Source of the DNA: Tessaracoccus aquimaris
GTDB lineage: Bacteria > Actinomycetota > Actinomycetes > Propionibacteriales > Propionibacteriaceae
Direction of reading: 5' to 3'
NCBI RefSeq assembly: GCF_001997345.1
Contig: NZ_CP019606.1
Location: 3,472,001 to 3,536,000 of the forward strand
DNA: 64,000 nucleotides
Below the pieces are notes generated by a model. It did not search any database, was not told the DNA's origin, and saw nothing but the letters and a program-made list of their open reading frames with translations. Shown one piece after another: positions 55,612 to 64,000 of the stretch (within the stretch, counting starts at the first letter, position 1; the number at the start of each line of letters is the position of its first letter). Position numbers and translations under genes: made by a program.

Positions 55612-56826
55612 TCAGCCCTTCAACACGTCCAGGAACTCGGCGGCGAGGCGAGGCAGTGAGTGCTTCTCCCGAACCCACGCCACCGAGGCGGCGGCGATGC
55701 GCCCGCGCTCGGCGGCGGGGACCGCGACCGCCGTCCGGATCGCCTGAGCGATGCTCGCTGGATCCTCGGCCGCGGCCGCGATGGTGCAGCCGGACTCCAC
55801 CAGCGGGGAGTGCTGCGAGGCAAAGGCGTTGACGATGGGCACACCGGTCAGGAGGTAGTCGAAGATCTTGTTCGCCGACACCCCGAACTCGTACAGGGGG
55901 CTGCGCTTCGACCCGATGTAGAGCGCGTCGCACAGCGACAGCGATTCGTGGACCTGAGCCTTCGGTATCGTGCCGAAGAAGACCACGTCGGCGCCGAGCG
56001 ACCTCGCCTGGGACTCCAGGTCCGCGCGATGCAGTCCGTCACCGATCAGCACGGCCGTGATGGGCTCGTGGCGCAGCAGCGCCATCGCGGCCACGAAGTC
56101 GTCCATGGCGTTTGACGTCGTGAGGCCGCCCGCATAACCGATCACGCGGCGTCCCCTGGCATGCAGGTCGCCGATCAGGTCGACGAGCGCCCCCGGCGCG
56201 GCGAGTCGCTCGCCGTCCTCGTCGATCCCGTTGGGGATGGGGATGACGGGCGTGGAGATGCCAAGCGAGCGCACGTGGGGCTCGGTGTTGGGGAGGATCG
56301 ACACCACCGCATCGCTGTTGCGATACGCGGACTTCTCCGCGACGCCCATCGACCACATCAGCGGATGCCTCGCGCTGTGCCCGCCCAGTTCGATGGGCGT
56401 CAGCGGCCACAGGTCGTGGATCTCGTGCACCAACCGAGCGCCCGACGCCTTGGCGAGCCGCTGCGCGAACCAGGTGTCGAAGGGGTACGTCGATGAGGCG
56501 ATCACCGCATCGGGCTTCAGCGTCTTCGCCATCGAGGCGGAGGCGCGGATGCCGCCGCCGACGAAGTCGGCCATGCTCAGCACCCTGCTGAGCCCGTTGC
56601 CCTCGTACCTGCGGTTGCGCAGGAACCGGAACTCGACACCGTCGACGTCGTAGGGTCGGCCCGGCTCGGCGTCCTCGAAGTTCTGCTTGCGCAGGTGGCT
56701 GTAGGTGCCGGCGATGATCGTCGTGTCGACCCCGAGCTTTGCCCATTCGGTGGCCATCGCGTGCGGACGGTACTCCATCCCGACGCTGGGAGATCCCGCG
56801 TAGTGATCGATGTAGGCGATCCTCAT
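55612..56826 (-). CDS. GT4 glycosyltransferase, WbuB-like
   Basis: This is a 404-aa GT-B enzyme. The N-terminus MRIAYIDHYAGSPSVGMEYRPH and TTIIAGTYSHLRKQN closely resemble WbuB-type amino-sugar transferases. The C-terminal half has VIGYAGGLTTSNAMDDFVAAM and GSKRSPLYEFGVSANKIFDYLLTGVPIV. GAGGAG precedes the ATG. It is probably co-transcribed with the dehydratase gene, one base upstream. It likely adds the second sugar after the initiating amino sugar. Confidence 0.88.
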   Translation of the reverse strand: MRIAYIDHYAGSPSVGMEYRPHAMATEWAKLGVDTTIIAGTYSHLRKQNFEDAEPGRPYDVDGVEFRFLRNRRYEGNGLSRVLSMADFVGGGIRASASMAKTLKPDAVIASSTYPFDTWFAQRLAKASGARLVHEIHDLWPLTPIELGGHSARHPLMWSMGVAEKSAYRNSDAVVSILPNTEPHVRSLGISTPVIPIPNGIDEDGERLAAPGALVDLIGDLHARGRRVIGYAGGLTTSNAMDDFVAAMALLRHEPITAVLIGDGLHRADLESQARSLGADVVFFGTIPKAQVHESLSLCDALYIGSKRSPLYEFGVSANKIFDYLLTGVPIVNAFASQHSPLVESGCTIAAAAEDPASIAQAIRTAVAVPAAERGRIAAASVAWVREKHSLPRLAAEFLDVLKG

Positions 56827-56827
56827 C

Positions 56828-58690
56828 TCACTCCTCCGGGCGTTCGAGCGTGATGTCGTCCAGGCCAGCGGCGGCCTCGGCAAGCGAGCGGAGGCCGGCC
56901 TCGGTGGCGTTGTCCTGGTGGGTGAGCTTCGCCATCGACTCCGGGTCGGCGCCGTCGACGGTTGCCAGCAGGTCCGGGTCGAGCGGCGGGACCTGGACCC
57001 TGCTGATGAGTTCGTGACTGGTGGGCGACCTGTCCTCGTCCTCAGAGAACAGCACCTCGTGCATCTTTTCGTTAGGACGCAGCCCGGTGAAGATGATCTT
57101 GACGTCCTTGCCGGAGCGGGCGATGAGGCCCCGCGCCACGTCGAGGATGCGCACCGGTTCGCCCATGTCGAGGACCAGGACGTCAGACGGCTTGCCGATG
57201 GCGCCCGCTTGGATCGTCAGCTCGCACGCCTCTGGGATGGTCATGAAGTAGCGGGTGATGTCCGGGTGTGTGACGGTGAGTGGGCCACCGGCCTCGATCT
57301 GGCGGGTGAACGTGTGCAGCATGGAGCCTCGCGAGCCGAGGACGTTGCCGAACCGGACCGACAGGTAGGTGTCGCCGGTCTTCAAGGCGAAGAACGCGGT
57401 CAGTTCCTCCGCGAGCCGCTTCGTCTTGCCCAGCACGCTCGTCGCATCTGCGGCCTTGTCCGTCGAGATGTTGACGAAGCGCTTCACGCCGTACTTCTCC
57501 GCCGCGCGCAACACGTTCAAGGTGCCGAGCGTGTTGGTCTTCCAACCCTCGAGCGGGTACTGCTCGAGCATCGGGAGGTGCTTGAGGGCTGCCGCGTGGA
57601 ACACGACAGTGGGGCGATGCGTGTCGAACACGGCGTCGAGCGCCTCGGCGTCGCGAATGTCGCAGAGCACCATGTTGGGGGTGTCGAGCAGTCCCTGGTT
57701 GAAGATCGTCAACTGGGTGCCGTGCAGACCGGACTCGTCCCGGTCGAGCATGACCAGTTCCTTGGGCCCGAAGCGGTAGACCTGGCGGGCCAGTTCGGAC
57801 CCGATGGAGCCGCCCGCGCCGGTGACGAGCACCACCTGGCCGGAGAGGTAGTCGGCGATCTCGCCCAGGTTGGTCTGGATCTGAGCGCGCCCCAGGAGGT
57901 CGGTCACGTCGAGTTGGTGCAGGTTCGACAGTTGCACGCGCCCGGCGACCAGATCCTTGGTCGGGGGCATCACCAGCGTCGTCAGCCCTGCCTCGTCGGA
58001 CAGGGCGGAGATCTCCCGCATCAGGGTGCGCGATGCGGTGGGGAGCGCGACGATCAGCGTGTTGACGCCCTTGTCGTTGGCCGCCGCGACAAGGTGCTCA
58101 CGCCCTCCGAGCACCCTGCGTCCCGAGATGTGGAGGTGGCGCTTGGTGGTGTCGTCGTCGATGAAGCCGACGATCTCATACGGGGCGTCGGGATCGTTGG
58201 AGAGGAGCCGTGCGAGTTGCTGACCGGCGTTGCCTGCGCCGTAGACGAGCACCGGGGTCTGATCCTGCGCCTGCCCCCTGCGGACCCCTGCACTGATCGC
58301 CCTGAACACGGATCGACCCGCCGCCATCAGCGCCAGCGCCGCCAGCGGCACCGCGTAGGTCACGACCCTCGGATAGCCGACCGGAGCGAACAGGATCGAC
58401 CCGATCAGCAGCACGACGCCGACTCCGAGGGTCACCCCGGCGAGCAGGACCGCCTCCTCGAAGCTGGCCACCGAGTAGCGGCCGCGGTAGAGCTTGACGA
58501 GGTAACCGACGAGCAGTTGCAGCACGATCGCGACGACGGCGTACTGGAGCACGAACATCGCCTCGGCGCTGCGCAGCGTGAAGCTGTAGCGGGCCACGAC
58601 GAGCGCCAGGGCCGCCAGCACCCAGCTCAGCGAGTCCCACAGCGCCAGCCCGATGCGGGTCGCGAGCGTGCGCGTCTGTTGAATCGGCAT
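56828..58690 (-). CDS. membrane-bound UDP-sugar 4,6-dehydratase, WbpM/PglF-like
   Basis: This enzyme makes UDP-4-keto-6-deoxy-GlcNAc or a related nucleotide (620 aa). Four or five N-terminal helices are followed by a first Rossmann domain (LVYGAGNAGQQLARLL) and then the SDR dehydratase domain (VLVTGAGGSIGSELARQ, CDIRDAEALDAVF, FHAAALKHLPMLE, FVNISTDKAADATSVLGKTKRLAE). The usual Tyr of the SDR active site is Leu in SVLGKTK; long-form relatives carry Met there. AGGAGG abuts the ATG at 58696, so the ATG at 58690 is preferred. Confidence 0.9.
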   Translation of the reverse strand: MPIQQTRTLATRIGLALWDSLSWVLAALALVVARYSFTLRSAEAMFVLQYAVVAIVLQLLVGYLVKLYRGRYSVASFEEAVLLAGVTLGVGVVLLIGSILFAPVGYPRVVTYAVPLAALALMAAGRSVFRAISAGVRRGQAQDQTPVLVYGAGNAGQQLARLLSNDPDAPYEIVGFIDDDTTKRHLHISGRRVLGGREHLVAAANDKGVNTLIVALPTASRTLMREISALSDEAGLTTLVMPPTKDLVAGRVQLSNLHQLDVTDLLGRAQIQTNLGEIADYLSGQVVLVTGAGGSIGSELARQVYRFGPKELVMLDRDESGLHGTQLTIFNQGLLDTPNMVLCDIRDAEALDAVFDTHRPTVVFHAAALKHLPMLEQYPLEGWKTNTLGTLNVLRAAEKYGVKRFVNISTDKAADATSVLGKTKRLAEELTAFFALKTGDTYLSVRFGNVLGSRGSMLHTFTRQIEAGGPLTVTHPDITRYFMTIPEACELTIQAGAIGKPSDVLVLDMGEPVRILDVARGLIARSGKDVKIIFTGLRPNEKMHEVLFSEDEDRSPTSHELISRVQVPPLDPDLLATVDGADPESMAKLTHQDNATEAGLRSLAEAAAGLDDITLERPEE

Positions 58691-58745
58691 GGTCATCCTC
58701 CTGATGCAGTGACATCGATGGCGTGTTCGGCCATGCGTGGCATGG

Positions 58746-59336
58746 TCAGCCTTTCACGACGGCGGCAAGAGTCTGGAAGATCAGCCGCAGGTCGCCGATG
58801 AAGCTTTGGTGACGGACGTACTCGCGGTACATCGCGACCTTCCGGGGAAGGATGACCTCGACGTAGTGGCGTTCCGGATCGGAGGACTCGGCGAGTTCCT
58901 CCTGCTCGTTGCGGTAGGCGATGGCGGCCGGGTCGCTGATGCCTGGGCGGACGCTCAGGATCTCATTCCTGGCTCCCGGCTCCCATAGGTCGACATAGCG
59001 CTGGACCTCGGGCCGTGGGCCGACGATGGACATGGTGCCTTCGAGGACGTCGATCAGTTGCGGCAACTCGTCGAGCTTGGAAGCGCGCAGGAAGCGGCCG
59101 ACGGGGGTGATCCGGTCGTCGTGGGCGCTCGTCACGAGCGAGCCAGCATTCGAGACCCGCATAGACCGGAACTTGTGGATCTTGAACATCTCGCCGTTGC
59201 GACCCACCCGCTCCTGCCGGAAGAAGACGGGCCCACGGTCCTGCAACCAGACGGCGAGCGAGACGGCCACGAACACAGGCGACAGCGCGAGCAGCCCCAG
59301 CACGGAGGCGAGAACGTCGAAAGCCCTCTTCAGCAT
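58746..59336 (-). CDS. initiating sugar-phosphate transferase, PglC-like
   Basis: This is a 196-aa monotopic phosphoglycosyltransferase that moves an amino-sugar-1-phosphate onto undecaprenyl phosphate, the first committed step of repeat-unit assembly. The single re-entrant helix (LASVLGLLALSPVFVAVSLAVWLQ), FFRQERVGRNGEMFKIHKFRSM, LRASKLDELPQLIDVLEGTMSIVGPRPE and VRPGISDP are all present. It has no WcaJ-like N-terminal membrane domain. The aminotransferase gene is 2 bases upstream. Confidence 0.93.
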   Translation of the reverse strand: MLKRAFDVLASVLGLLALSPVFVAVSLAVWLQDRGPVFFRQERVGRNGEMFKIHKFRSMRVSNAGSLVTSAHDDRITPVGRFLRASKLDELPQLIDVLEGTMSIVGPRPEVQRYVDLWEPGARNEILSVRPGISDPAAIAYRNEQEELAESSDPERHYVEVILPRKVAMYREYVRHQSFIGDLRLIFQTLAAVVKG

Positions 59337-59338
59337 GC

Positions 59339-60496
59339 TCAGCCCAGGATGCGACGGGTCGCGTCGATGACCTGATCGACGTCGTCGTCGGTCATGGCGG
59401 AGAAGATCGGAAGGCTGCAGGCCTTCGCGAACTCGGCCGTCGCCACCGGGAACTGTTCCGGCGTCAGTCGGTAGGTGTCGCGCCAGTAGGGCTGGATGTG
59501 CAGCGGGATGAAGTGAACGCTGGTGCCGACCTGGTTCTCTGCCATCAGTTCGATGAACCGGTCCCGGTTCACCGGGGCGTTCTCGTCGAGCTTCACGCAG
59601 TACAGGTGCCACGCATGGGTCGAACCCTCAGGGGCGTGGGGCGGCAGCGTCAGCGGCAGGTCGGCGAAGGCCTCGTCGTAGCGGGCCGCGATCTCACGGC
59701 GCCTGGCGACCATCTGGTCGGTGCGGCGGAGTTGGACCCTGCCGATCGCCGCGGCCATGTCCGTCAGGTTGTACTTGTACCCGGGGGCGACCACGTCGTA
59801 ATGCCAGGCGGGTTTGGTTGAGGTGTAGCGGCCGAAGACGTCCCGGTCGATGCCGTGCAGGCGCATGGTGCGCATCCGCGCGGCGAGGTCTGCGTCGTGG
59901 GTGAAGACCATCCCGCCCTCGCCCGTGGTCATCGTCTTGGTGGCGTAGAAGGAGAAGACGGTCGTCTCGCTCTGGCTCGCGCCGACCAGGAGCCCCTCGT
60001 TCAACGTCGGGAACGCGTGCGCGGCGTCCTCGACGACCTTCAATCCGTGCGCCCCGGCGAAGGCGGCCAGTTCGGAGTTGGGGACGGGGAGGCCGGCGTA
60101 GTGGACCGGCGCGACCGCGACGGTGCGATCGGTGATCTTGCGCTCGGCGTCGGCGAAGTCGATCGCCAGCGTGTCGGGGTGGACGTCGACCAGGATGGGT
60201 TCGCCGCCCAGGTAGCGCACGGCCTCCGCCGTCGACGTGAACGTCCACGTCGGCACCAGCACCTCGTCGCCCGGCGTGATGCCGATGGCCTCGAACGAGA
60301 GGTGCAGCCCGGCCGTGGCGGAGTTGACGGCCACTGCGTGCACGTCGCCGCCGATCCGCTCGGCGAACTCCTTCTCGAAGGCGGCCGTCACCGGGCCTGT
60401 CGTCAGCCAACCACTTCGAAGGGTCTCCGTCACCGCAGTGATTTCTTCTTCGCCGATGTCTGGCCGCGCGAAGGGCAGGAAGTTCATATCCGGCAT
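59339..60496 (-). CDS. DegT/DnrJ/EryC1 aminotransferase, PglE-like
   Basis: This is a PLP-dependent sugar aminotransferase (385 aa). The catalytic lysine lies in SFYATKTMTTGEGG. Other features: RSGWLTTGPVTAAFEKEFAE, VNSATAGLHLSFEAIG, VPTWTFTSTAEAV and YKYNLTDMAAAIGRVQL. With the neighbouring 4,6-dehydratase it probably makes a UDP-4-amino-4,6-dideoxy sugar (bacillosamine- or AAT-type). It is divergent from the acetyltransferase gene. ATG at 60496 is chosen; 60487 is an alternative. Confidence 0.92.
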   Translation of the reverse strand: MPDMNFLPFARPDIGEEEITAVTETLRSGWLTTGPVTAAFEKEFAERIGGDVHAVAVNSATAGLHLSFEAIGITPGDEVLVPTWTFTSTAEAVRYLGGEPILVDVHPDTLAIDFADAERKITDRTVAVAPVHYAGLPVPNSELAAFAGAHGLKVVEDAAHAFPTLNEGLLVGASQSETTVFSFYATKTMTTGEGGMVFTHDADLAARMRTMRLHGIDRDVFGRYTSTKPAWHYDVVAPGYKYNLTDMAAAIGRVQLRRTDQMVARRREIAARYDEAFADLPLTLPPHAPEGSTHAWHLYCVKLDENAPVNRDRFIELMAENQVGTSVHFIPLHIQPYWRDTYRLTPEQFPVATAEFAKACSLPIFSAMTDDDVDQVIDATRRILG

Positions 60497-60645
60497 GCTA
60501 CACGCGCCGTCGGTTCCGCCAGCGCCGCGCGGTGCCGGCGGATGCACCCTAAAGGGCTGTGACTACAGGTCAAGATCGCCCCGTACCCGGCGACGGTCAG
60601 TCGAGTATTAGACTTGCGGCGACCGCGCTACGGAAAGTTGTTTAC

Positions 60646-61251
60646 ATGGCTGAGCCAAGGATCCTCCCGTCGGCAGATCTCGACGACGGCGTCACTATCG
60701 GAGATGGTTCGTCGATCTGGCATCTCGCGCAAGTGCGCGGGGGCGCGGAGATCGGCGAGAACGTCATCGTGGGGCGTGGCGCCTACATCGGTTCGGGCGT
60801 GCACATCGGTGACAACTGCAAGATCCAGAACTACGCGCTGGTCTACGAGCCGGCCTACCTGGAGAACGGCGTCTTCATCGGGCCGGCCGTCGTCCTGACC
60901 AACGACACCTTTCCTCGGGCCATCAACCCCGACGGGACAAGCAAGAGCGCGCACGACTGGGAGCCTGTGGGGGTGACGTTGCGCGAAGGGTGCGCCATCG
61001 GAGCGCGTGCCGTGTGTGTCGCCCCGGTCACCGTCGGTCGGTGGGCCACCGTGGCGGCCGGCTCGGTCGTGACGAAGGACGTCCCCGACTTCGCGCTCGT
61101 GGCGGGAGTCCCGGCCAAGCGCATCAAGTGGGTTGGGCGATCCGGCTTCCCGCTCGAGCAGACGGGTGACAACACCTACGTGGATCCCCACACCGGCGAC
61201 AAGTTCATGCAAGAGGGAGAGACCCTCACACTCATCGAGGAAGCGAAATGA
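60646..61251 (+). CDS. wlbB: UDP-amino-uronate N-acetyltransferase, WlbB/WbpD-like
   Basis: This is a left-handed beta-helix acetyltransferase (201 aa), with hexapeptide repeats from VTIGDGSSIWHLAQVRGGAEIG on and the catalytic-region NDTFPRA and NPDG typical of WlbB. It acetylates the 3-amino group of UDP-GlcNAc3NA. It is followed, with an ATGA overlap, by the matching aminotransferase and then the oxidase, so the three form one unit. ATG at 60646 with GGAAAG upstream. Confidence 0.93.
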   Translation: MAEPRILPSADLDDGVTIGDGSSIWHLAQVRGGAEIGENVIVGRGAYIGSGVHIGDNCKIQNYALVYEPAYLENGVFIGPAVVLTNDTFPRAINPDGTSKSAHDWEPVGVTLREGCAIGARAVCVAPVTVGRWATVAAGSVVTKDVPDFALVAGVPAKRIKWVGRSGFPLEQTGDNTYVDPHTGDKFMQEGETLTLIEEAK

Positions 61252-62338
61252 CAGATACCTTCATCCCCCCGGCCAAGCCGATCATCGGTGACGAGGAGCG
61301 GGAGGCGGTCGACCGTGTGCTGCGTTCCGGCATGATCGCTCAGGGGCCAGAGGTCGCGGCGTTCGAGACGGAATTCTCGGAGCACTTCGGGCTCGGACGC
61401 GCATGCGTCGCCGTGAACTCCGGCACCTCCGGTCTGCACCTGGGCCTGCTGTCGAGCGGCGTCAAGGCGGGCGACGAGGTCATCGTCCCCAGCTTCACGT
61501 TCGCCGCGACCGCCAACTCTGTCGCGCTGACCGGCGCCACGCCGGTCTTCGCCGACATCGCGCTGGATGATTTCACGCTCGACCCGGCCTCCGTCGAGGC
61601 GGCCATCACCGACAAGACCGTCGCGATCATGCCCGTCCACCTCTACGGCCACCCCGCGAAGATGGCCGAGCTTCAGGCCGTCGCTGACAAGCACGGCCTC
61701 AAGGTCTTCGAAGACGCGGCGCAGGCCCATGGCGCATCGCTCAACGGCACCCCCGTCGGCGCTTTCGGCACCTTCGCGATGTTCTCGCTCTACCCGACCA
61801 AGAACATGACCTCCGGTGAGGGGGCATGGTTTCGGCGGCCGATAACGAGGTGGAGCGCAACCTGCGCCTCTACCGCAACCAGGGCATGCTGCAGCAGTAC
61901 CACAACGAGGTCGTCGGCCTGAACAACCGCATGACCGACATCCACGCAGCCATCGGCCGGGTGCAACTGACCAAGGTCGACGGCTGGACCAAGCAGCGTC
62001 AGGACAACGCCGCGTTCCTGTCGGCGAACCTCGAGGGCGTCACCGTCCCGCACGTCGCCGACGGCGCCGTCCACGTGTACCACCAGTACACGGTTCGAGT
62101 CTCCGAGGACCGTGACGGCCTCGCCAAGGCGCTCAAGGACGAGTACAACGTCGGATCCGGCATGTTCTACCCCGTGCCCAACCATCGCCTGAAGCCGTTC
62201 CAGCGCGATATTCACCTGGCAAACACGGAGCAGGCGGCGCTCGAGTGCCTGTCGCTTCCGGTGCACCCGTCGCTGTCCCAGGGCGACCTGGAGCGCATCG
62301 TCGCGGCCGTCAACGCCCTCGCGAAGGCTGGTGCGTGA
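61248..62338 (+). pseudogene. wlbC: UDP-3-keto-GlcNAcA aminotransferase (WlbC/WbpE-like) with a single frameshift
   Basis: This is a PLP aminotransferase of the DegT family that would aminate C3 of the 3-keto nucleotide sugar. The first frame carries FIPPAKPIIGDEEREAV, VNSGTSGLHLGLLSSG and the lysine region LYPTKNMTSGEG. The second starts MVSAADNEVERNLRLYRNQGM and runs to LAKAGA. The break is at the five-G run at 61820-61824. A sixth G gives GEGGMVSAADN and one 363-aa protein. With intact partners on both sides, an assembly error in the run is more likely than decay. The stop overlaps the next start (TGATG). Confidence 0.87.
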
Positions 62339-63327
62339 TGGCGAACCTGCGCGCCGGCCTGATCGGCCTCGGCATGATGGGGCGCCACCACGCCCGGAAC
62401 CTGCGCGCCATCGACGGTGTCGACCTGGTGGCGGTGGCAGACGCGATGGGCGATCCCCATGGCGTTGCCGGCTCCTTGGACGTGCTCCCCAACGTCGAGG
62501 CCCTGATCGAGGCGGGGATCGACTACGCGGTGGTCGCGCTGCCCACCGAGTTCCACGAGGAGGCGGGGCTCAAGCTGGCCGCTGCGGGCGTCAACGCCCT
62601 GATCGAGAAGCCGCTGGCTAAGACGACCGAGGCCGCCCGAGCACTCGCCAAGGCCTTCGACGAGGCGGGCGTGATCGGAGCGGTCGGCCACATCGAGCGC
62701 TACAACCCCGCACTGCAGAGCCTGCGGTCGCGGCTGGAGGCCGGCGACCTCGGCGACCTCTACCAGATCTCCACCCGCAGGCAGGGTCCCTTCCCCAACC
62801 GCATCGCCGATGTGGGCGTCGTGAAGGACCTGGCGAGCCACGACATCGATCTGACGGCTTGGGTGACGCAGCGCCAGTACGAGTGGGTCGGCGCACGGAC
62901 CATGTACAAGTCCGGACGCGAGCACGAGGACATGGTCTCGGCGACCTGCACCCTGAGCGGGTCGCTGATGAGCAACCACCTCGTCAACTGGCTCACCCCC
63001 ACCAAGGAGCGGTTGACCATCGTCACCGGCGAGAAGGGCATGTTCGTCGCAGACACCCTGACGGCGGACCTGACGTTCTACGCCAACGGGCAGAGCCTGC
63101 ACGTGTGGGACGACCTGGCCCAGTTCCAGGGCGTCACCGAAGGTGACGTGACGAAGTTCGCGATCGCCAAGCCGGAGCCCCTGCGCGTGGAGCACGAGAA
63201 CTTCCGCGACGCGGTGCTCGGCAAAGAGACCGACATCGTCACCCTCGAGCAGGGGGCACGGGTCGTGGAGGTCTGCGAGGCCATGATCGCCTCGGCGAAG
63301 ACCAACGAGTTCATCCGGGTCAGCTGA
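62338..63327 (+). CDS. wlbA: UDP-GlcNAcA 3-dehydrogenase, WlbA/WbpB-like
   Basis: This is a Gfo/Idh/MocA oxidoreductase (329 aa) that oxidises C3 of UDP-N-acetylglucosaminuronic acid, feeding the WlbC-type aminotransferase. Features: GLIGLGMMGRHHARNL (NAD loop), ALIEKPLAKT (EKP), GHIERYNPA and VVKDLASHDIDL, all characteristic of this branch. ATG at 62338 overlaps the preceding stop by one base. A terminator follows at 63346. Confidence 0.9.
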   Translation: MANLRAGLIGLGMMGRHHARNLRAIDGVDLVAVADAMGDPHGVAGSLDVLPNVEALIEAGIDYAVVALPTEFHEEAGLKLAAAGVNALIEKPLAKTTEAARALAKAFDEAGVIGAVGHIERYNPALQSLRSRLEAGDLGDLYQISTRRQGPFPNRIADVGVVKDLASHDIDLTAWVTQRQYEWVGARTMYKSGREHEDMVSATCTLSGSLMSNHLVNWLTPTKERLTIVTGEKGMFVADTLTADLTFYANGQSLHVWDDLAQFQGVTEGDVTKFAIAKPEPLRVEHENFRDAVLGKETDIVTLEQGARVVEVCEAMIASAKTNEFIRVS

Positions 63328-63345
63328 GACTGACGATGACAGGAG

Positions 63346-63379
63346 GCGGTGTGTGTGGGTGTCTACTCGCACACACCGC
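63346..63379 (+). terminator. rho-independent terminator after the oxidase gene
   Basis: GCGGTGTGTG (63346-63355) pairs with CACACACCGC (63370-63379). A T-rich tail TTCTTTGTTGTG follows. Confidence 0.8.
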
Positions 63380-63496
63380 TTCTTTGTTGTGTTCTAGATG
63401 ATGTGGGTCGTGGAGGCCGTCGCGAGCAGCGCGGAAACCGCCTGACCCCTGAGTAAGCTGAAACAGGGTGCATGGAGCACCACGAGGAGGAGACAC

Positions 63497-64000
63497 GTGA
63501 AGATCGCCGTCGTTGCTCTCGGCAAGATTGGTCTGCCGTTGGCCGTACAGTTCGCAGACTCCGGCCACGAGGTCATCGGGGCCGATGTCAACCAGGCGGT
63601 CGTTGACCTGGTCAACGCCGCCAAGGAGCCGTTCCCAGGCGAAGCCCACCTTCAGGAGAAGCTGAGCGAGCTCGTCCCGAGCGGTCGACTCCGCGCCACC
63701 ACCGACACCTCCGCGGCGGTCGCGGAGTCGGACGCGGTCGTCGTGGTCGTGCCGCTCTTCGTCAACGAGGAGGGCGTTCCCGACTTCGGATGGATGGACG
63801 AGGCGACCCGCAACATCGCAGCCGGGCTCAAGCCCGGGACTCTCGTCAGCTACGAGACCACGCTGCCCGTCGGCACGACCCGCAACCGTTGGAAGCCGAT
63901 GCTCGAAGAGGGGTCCGGCCTCACCGAGGGCCAGGACTTCCACCTGGTCTTCTCCCCGGAACGGGTCCTCACGGGGCGCGTGTTCGAGGATCTGCGGAAG
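63497..64000 (+). CDS. UDP-GlcNAc/ManNAc 6-dehydrogenase, start only
   Basis: This is the N-terminal 168 codons of a nucleotide-sugar dehydrogenase, cut off by the window end. Visible features are the NAD loop MKIAVVALGKIGLPLA, DVNQAVVDLVN, VVVVVPLFV, YETTLPVGTTR and SPERVLTG, as in WbpA/WecC-type enzymes. It would oxidise C6 of UDP-GlcNAc, giving the substrate for the oxidase-aminotransferase-acetyltransferase set upstream. GTG start with GAGGAGG 6 bases before it. Whether the product is the gluco or manno form cannot be told. Confidence 0.9.
   Translation, partial: MKIAVVALGKIGLPLAVQFADSGHEVIGADVNQAVVDLVNAAKEPFPGEAHLQEKLSELVPSGRLRATTDTSAAVAESDAVVVVVPLFVNEEGVPDFGWMDEATRNIAAGLKPGTLVSYETTLPVGTTRNRWKPMLEEGSGLTEGQDFHLVFSPERVLTGRVFEDLRK

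Overview
The window is about 64 kb of very GC-rich DNA with GTG starts, ATGA/GTGA gene overlaps, a WhiB-family regulator and a complete actinobacterial ESX (type VII) secretion locus. It is therefore a piece of an actinobacterial chromosome. The gene mix and the dispersed GAGCTTGTCGA-type repeats suggest Propionibacteriaceae, perhaps near Tessaracoccus, but that placement is a low-confidence impression. No rRNA, tRNA, CRISPR array, transposase or phage gene was found.

Layout. (1) 1-3397: the E1 alpha (5' truncated), E1 beta and E2 genes of a 2-oxoacid (probably branched-chain) dehydrogenase complex. (2) 3.5-5.45 kb: a gene-free array of diverged 0.55-0.65 kb direct repeats carrying small palindromes. 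(3) 5.5-12.6 kb: housekeeping genes: a Q/N/W-rich DUF4282 membrane protein, alr, an EcsC-like protein, aat, an Fpg/Nei glycosylase, a GH13 enzyme and a DUF1206 membrane protein, with two related 78-bp inverted-repeat elements. (4) 12.8-23.9 kb: the ESX locus: two WXG100-type proteins, EccB, EccE, an unrecognised 218-aa protein, EccD, a three-ATPase EccC and a mycosin, spread over both strands. (5) 23.9-30.7 kb: pheA, a PAP2-diacylglycerol kinase fusion, a GNAT enzyme, a frameshifted MFS transporter, serS and a HAD phosphatase. (6) 30.9-41.4 kb: a cell-surface phosphoglycan or teichoic-acid-like cluster: an ABC exporter, a CDP-alcohol phosphotransferase, a GT2, two Stealth phosphotransferases (one frameshifted), a GT2-TagF fusion and a TagD-oxidoreductase fusion. 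Part of it (about 34.9-38.6 kb) is clearly lower in GC. (7) 41.5-43.9 kb: a WhiB-like regulator with an added helix-turn-helix, and argG. (8) 43.9-64 kb: a Wzx/Wzy-type polysaccharide locus: five GT4-type glycosyltransferases, a flippase, a chain-length regulator, two Wzy-like polymerases, a repeat-bearing L,D-transpeptidase, a dehydratase/aminotransferase/initiating transferase set, and enzymes for a 2,3-diacetamido uronic acid nucleotide (oxidase, aminotransferase, acetyltransferase, start of the dehydrogenase).

How it fits together. Regions 6 and 8 probably build two surface polymers by different export routes: an ABC-exported polymer with phosphodiester-linked alditol or sugar units, and a Wzx/Wzy-assembled acidic polysaccharide started by the sugar transferase at 58.7 kb. 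The L,D-transpeptidase between the two divergent polymerase/glycosyltransferase blocks may tie the envelope together.

Caution on quality. Three otherwise intact genes (27277-28454, 34169-35790, 61248-62338) each carry one frameshift exactly at a short G or C run, and each is repaired by a single added base in that run. Missed homopolymer bases in the assembly are the simplest explanation. Check this before calling any of them pseudogenes.
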